From NCBI GenBank assembly GCA_046706145.1, contig JBJKPP010000190.1, positions 1-6,407 of the forward strand: a stretch of 6,407 nucleotides of DNA, in the 5' to 3' direction. Shown here piece after piece: positions 4,614 to 6,407 of this stretch. The position numbers were made by a program, and so were the translations under genes. Under the pieces are notes generated by a model, which made no database searches, was not told the origin of the DNA, and saw only the letters and a program-made list of their open reading frames with translations. Source of the DNA: JBJKPP01 sp046706145. GTDB lineage: Bacteria; Bacteroidota; Ignavibacteria; Ignavibacteriales; Ignavibacteriaceae. Numbering within the stretch: position 1 is the stretch's first letter; every line of letters starts with the position of its first letter.

Positions 4614-6407
4614 TTAGAGCATCCCATATCTTTTTCTAAGAAACCACTCAAATGCAAATAGCAAAATGGCAAGAATCATCAACCATTCATTTGACCATAG
4701 AGAGATTTCGCTGGTGATGATTTTCTCTTTAGAAGATTTTTTGTTGAGGTTTTTTAGTTCTTGAAATATTCCCTGATAATTTTGGTTATAATAAAACTTT
4801 CCGCCTGTTTCTTTGGAGAGTAGTTTTAAGAATTCATAATTCATCCTTGGATTTATCATTTCTATATCGACTTCGCCTATGTTAAAATTACCTTTGTCAG
4901 AACCAATAGTTTTTGTATTTCGTGCTGCTCTTCCGCTGAATGAATAATCGCCTGGTTTATTTAATTGTATGTTTCCCTCGTAAATCCCTTTACCTATAGA
5001 ATTTAAAGTAAGATGATAATTGTTTCCGTTTCCATTAATATTAATATTAACTTCTGCATCTGAGATTGGATTGTATGCCTCATCATAAACCTGAGCAGAA
5101 AAGTCTACATTCTCTCCAAGTGAGTAAAGTTTTTTATTTGTTTTTATTGTTACCTGCTTTTGTTGCTCGAAATTGTTCAACCATTTTACGCTGCTGTTTA
5201 TAAACTGGTCAAAAAGATTGATATTGTTTTCTACCGTTCCAAGTTTCCATTTCCAAATATCTTGAGCAAGAACTGCGATTGACCTGTGATTTCCCAATCT
5301 CCTCGTTAGAATTAAGGGACTATTTACTGGAACGTTATTAATTTTATCTTTAGCAAGAACTTCGCTTTCCGGTTTAGCTTTGTAATCGGCATTTAACTGA
5401 TAAACAGGTGGCAGATTATCCCATGCATCGATTGGATTATTCGCATTGTTTTGCAAAAGAGGATTCTCAGACTGGTCAGCTTGAATATCCGGCTGGACCT
5501 GAAAATAATCCGTTGATGGGTTTGACACGGAAAAAGGAAGTTCATTCTGAAGTTGTTGGAGCACACCAATGTCAGTTTGTCCGGATACATTTATGAAGAA
5601 AGGTTTGTCTTTATTGATAATTGCTTCTTTAACCATTCTTAGAAAATCAGGGGTAGTTCCTTTTGTGGGAAAATCCAGCAGGAAAATTACATTTGCGCTA
5701 TCTACAAGTTCTTGTTTATTTGCTTTTTCAAGATAAGCGCCATTTCCGATTTGAGTAATTGAATGCACCGAATAATCACTGTTGTTTGCTAAAGTATTTT
5801 TTATAAACATGAAATCTGAAGAAGGTGAGCCAGCAATTAATAATATATTAAGCTTGTTATTTAGAACCTTAACGTAAATTACTTTTCTATTATTTTCATA
5901 AGTAGATTCATCTTTTAGCTTTGATATCTCAAAAGTTAATTTCTTTTCGCCGCTTGTTTCCGGTTTGTAAGTAAAATCAACATTTTGAACACCGCCAGCA
6001 TCCAGAGTAATTTTCTGAGAAGTTATTTTTTTGTTGTCTGCCGTAAAACTTATGGTAGCTGATTCACCAGCGTAACCTGTATTGAGTACAACTGCAGAGA
6101 TTTTTGTCGGCGTGCATGCATAAATAAATTCATTTGCCAAAACATTTTTTATCTGAATATCTTTTTTATGAGTCGTGTCCCCAACACCTATTGTGTAAAT
6201 AGGAATATTTAGTTTTTCGGATTCGTAACTCGGGTCTATTCCTTCATTTAAAACGCCGTCGCTAATTATAACTATTGATGAAATATTATCTTGACTTTTC
6301 TTTATGTTCGAAAATATTTCTTCAAAATTTGTGCTGCCCTCCGAAAAATTTGCTTTGCTCAAACTATCCGGGCTCAATTTTGTTACTTTATTTCCAAATA
6401 AGTATAA
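4614..6407 (-). CDS. VWA / amidotransferase-fold membrane protein, N-terminus outside window
   Basis: The frame stays open to the right edge, so the gene is cut: 597 C-terminal residues are seen, numbered here from the first visible codon. Residues 1-80 are the end of a von Willebrand factor A domain: GSTN (24-27) with the probable MIDAS Thr, IVIISDG (45-51) and IYTIGVGD (70-77). The DxSxS motif would lie outside the window. An Ig-like stretch follows (about 85-183). Then comes a class I glutamine-amidotransferase-like fold starting at NILLIAGSPSSDF (187-199), with no evident catalytic Cys, so probably non-enzymatic. LGNHRSIAVLAQDIWKWKLG (371-390) is typical of this family. A second beta domain lies at about 420-510, then one TM (574-590) and a short basic tail RKRYGML. 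Such proteins usually accompany MoxR ATPase/BatA-type loci and are thought to act in envelope assembly or stress; no partner is visible here. A TTG at 6377 is not the start, because sense codons continue upstream. Confidence 0.85.
   Translation of the reverse strand, partial: LYLFGNKVTKLSPDSLSKANFSEGSTNFEEIFSNIKKSQDNISSIVIISDGVLNEGIDPSYESEKLNIPIYTIGVGDTTHKKDIQIKNVLANEFIYACTPTKISAVVLNTGYAGESATISFTADNKKITSQKITLDAGGVQNVDFTYKPETSGEKKLTFEISKLKDESTYENNRKVIYVKVLNNKLNILLIAGSPSSDFMFIKNTLANNSDYSVHSITQIGNGAYLEKANKQELVDSANVIFLLDFPTKGTTPDFLRMVKEAIINKDKPFFINVSGQTDIGVLQQLQNELPFSVSNPSTDYFQVQPDIQADQSENPLLQNNANNPIDAWDNLPPVYQLNADYKAKPESEVLAKDKINNVPVNSPLILTRRLGNHRSIAVLAQDIWKWKLGTVENNINLFDQFINSSVKWLNNFEQQKQVTIKTNKKLYSLGENVDFSAQVYDEAYNPISDAEVNININGNGNNYHLTLNSIGKGIYEGNIQLNKPGDYSFSGRAARNTKTIGSDKGNFNIGEVDIEMINPRMNYEFLKLLSKETGGKFYYNQNYQGIFQELKNLNKKSSKEKIITSEISLWSNEWLMILAILLFAFEWFLRKRYGML

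Noticed and set aside
5393..5596. Short open frames on both strands around 5400-5600
   Set aside because: They lie entirely inside the well-supported VWA gene in other frames and have no recognisable content.
6375..6377. TTG as the start of the VWA-type gene
   Set aside because: Ten further sense codons continue to the window edge, and they fit the VWA domain, so the gene simply extends outside.
1..6407. New multi-gene system, CRISPR array, tRNA or transposase
   Set aside because: Every sizeable ORF is either a known family or an envelope protein. No regularly spaced repeats, cloverleaf sequences or transposase motifs were seen on either strand.

Overview
The window looks like an ordinary chromosomal segment from an AT-rich, Gram-negative-type bacterium of the Bacteroidota/Chlorobiota/Ignavibacteriota group, most likely an Ignavibacteria-like lineage. 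This placement is inferred from four things. Gene 2 encodes a secreted protein that looks like an outer-membrane beta-strand protein and ends in Phe. A LytR_C-only membrane protein sits directly before rsfS. There is a large VWA / class I amidotransferase-fold membrane protein. A 'TGTCATTTCGA...'-type interspersed repeat resembles those I recall from this superphylum. No marker gene fixes the taxonomy.

Layout. A plus-strand block runs from 89 to 3665: panD (aspartate 1-decarboxylase), an unnamed exported outer-membrane-like protein, a one-TM LytR_C domain protein, rsfS (ribosomal silencing factor) and argS (arginyl-tRNA synthetase). The last three are closely spaced (34 and 19 nt gaps). All three start with TTG, and an in-frame stop lies just upstream of each start. 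A minus-strand block runs from 6407 down to 3670: a 5'-truncated VWA-type membrane protein that enters from the right edge, a 251-nt gap, then comF (phosphoribosyltransferase-fold protein with a zinc finger). argS and comF converge with only 4 nt between their stop codons.

Function. The genes are mostly housekeeping: beta-alanine supply for coenzyme A, ribosome hibernation, tRNA charging and a DNA-uptake-type phosphoribosyltransferase. Two or three cell-envelope proteins of unknown exact role accompany them. The LytR_C-rsfS-argS run probably forms one transcription unit.

Non-coding structure. The comF/VWA gap holds a degenerate element of about 106 nt with inverted termini. It contains two hairpins, one of them terminator-like for the VWA gene. 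A second GC-rich hairpin overlaps the stop codon of the LytR_C gene. A five-codon ORF with a good ribosome-binding site overlaps the TTG start of the LytR_C gene by the tetranucleotide TTGA. I found no tRNA, rRNA, CRISPR array, transposase or defence system, and no convincing sign of a new multi-gene system. The points worth checking are local details of initiation, repeats and motif variants.
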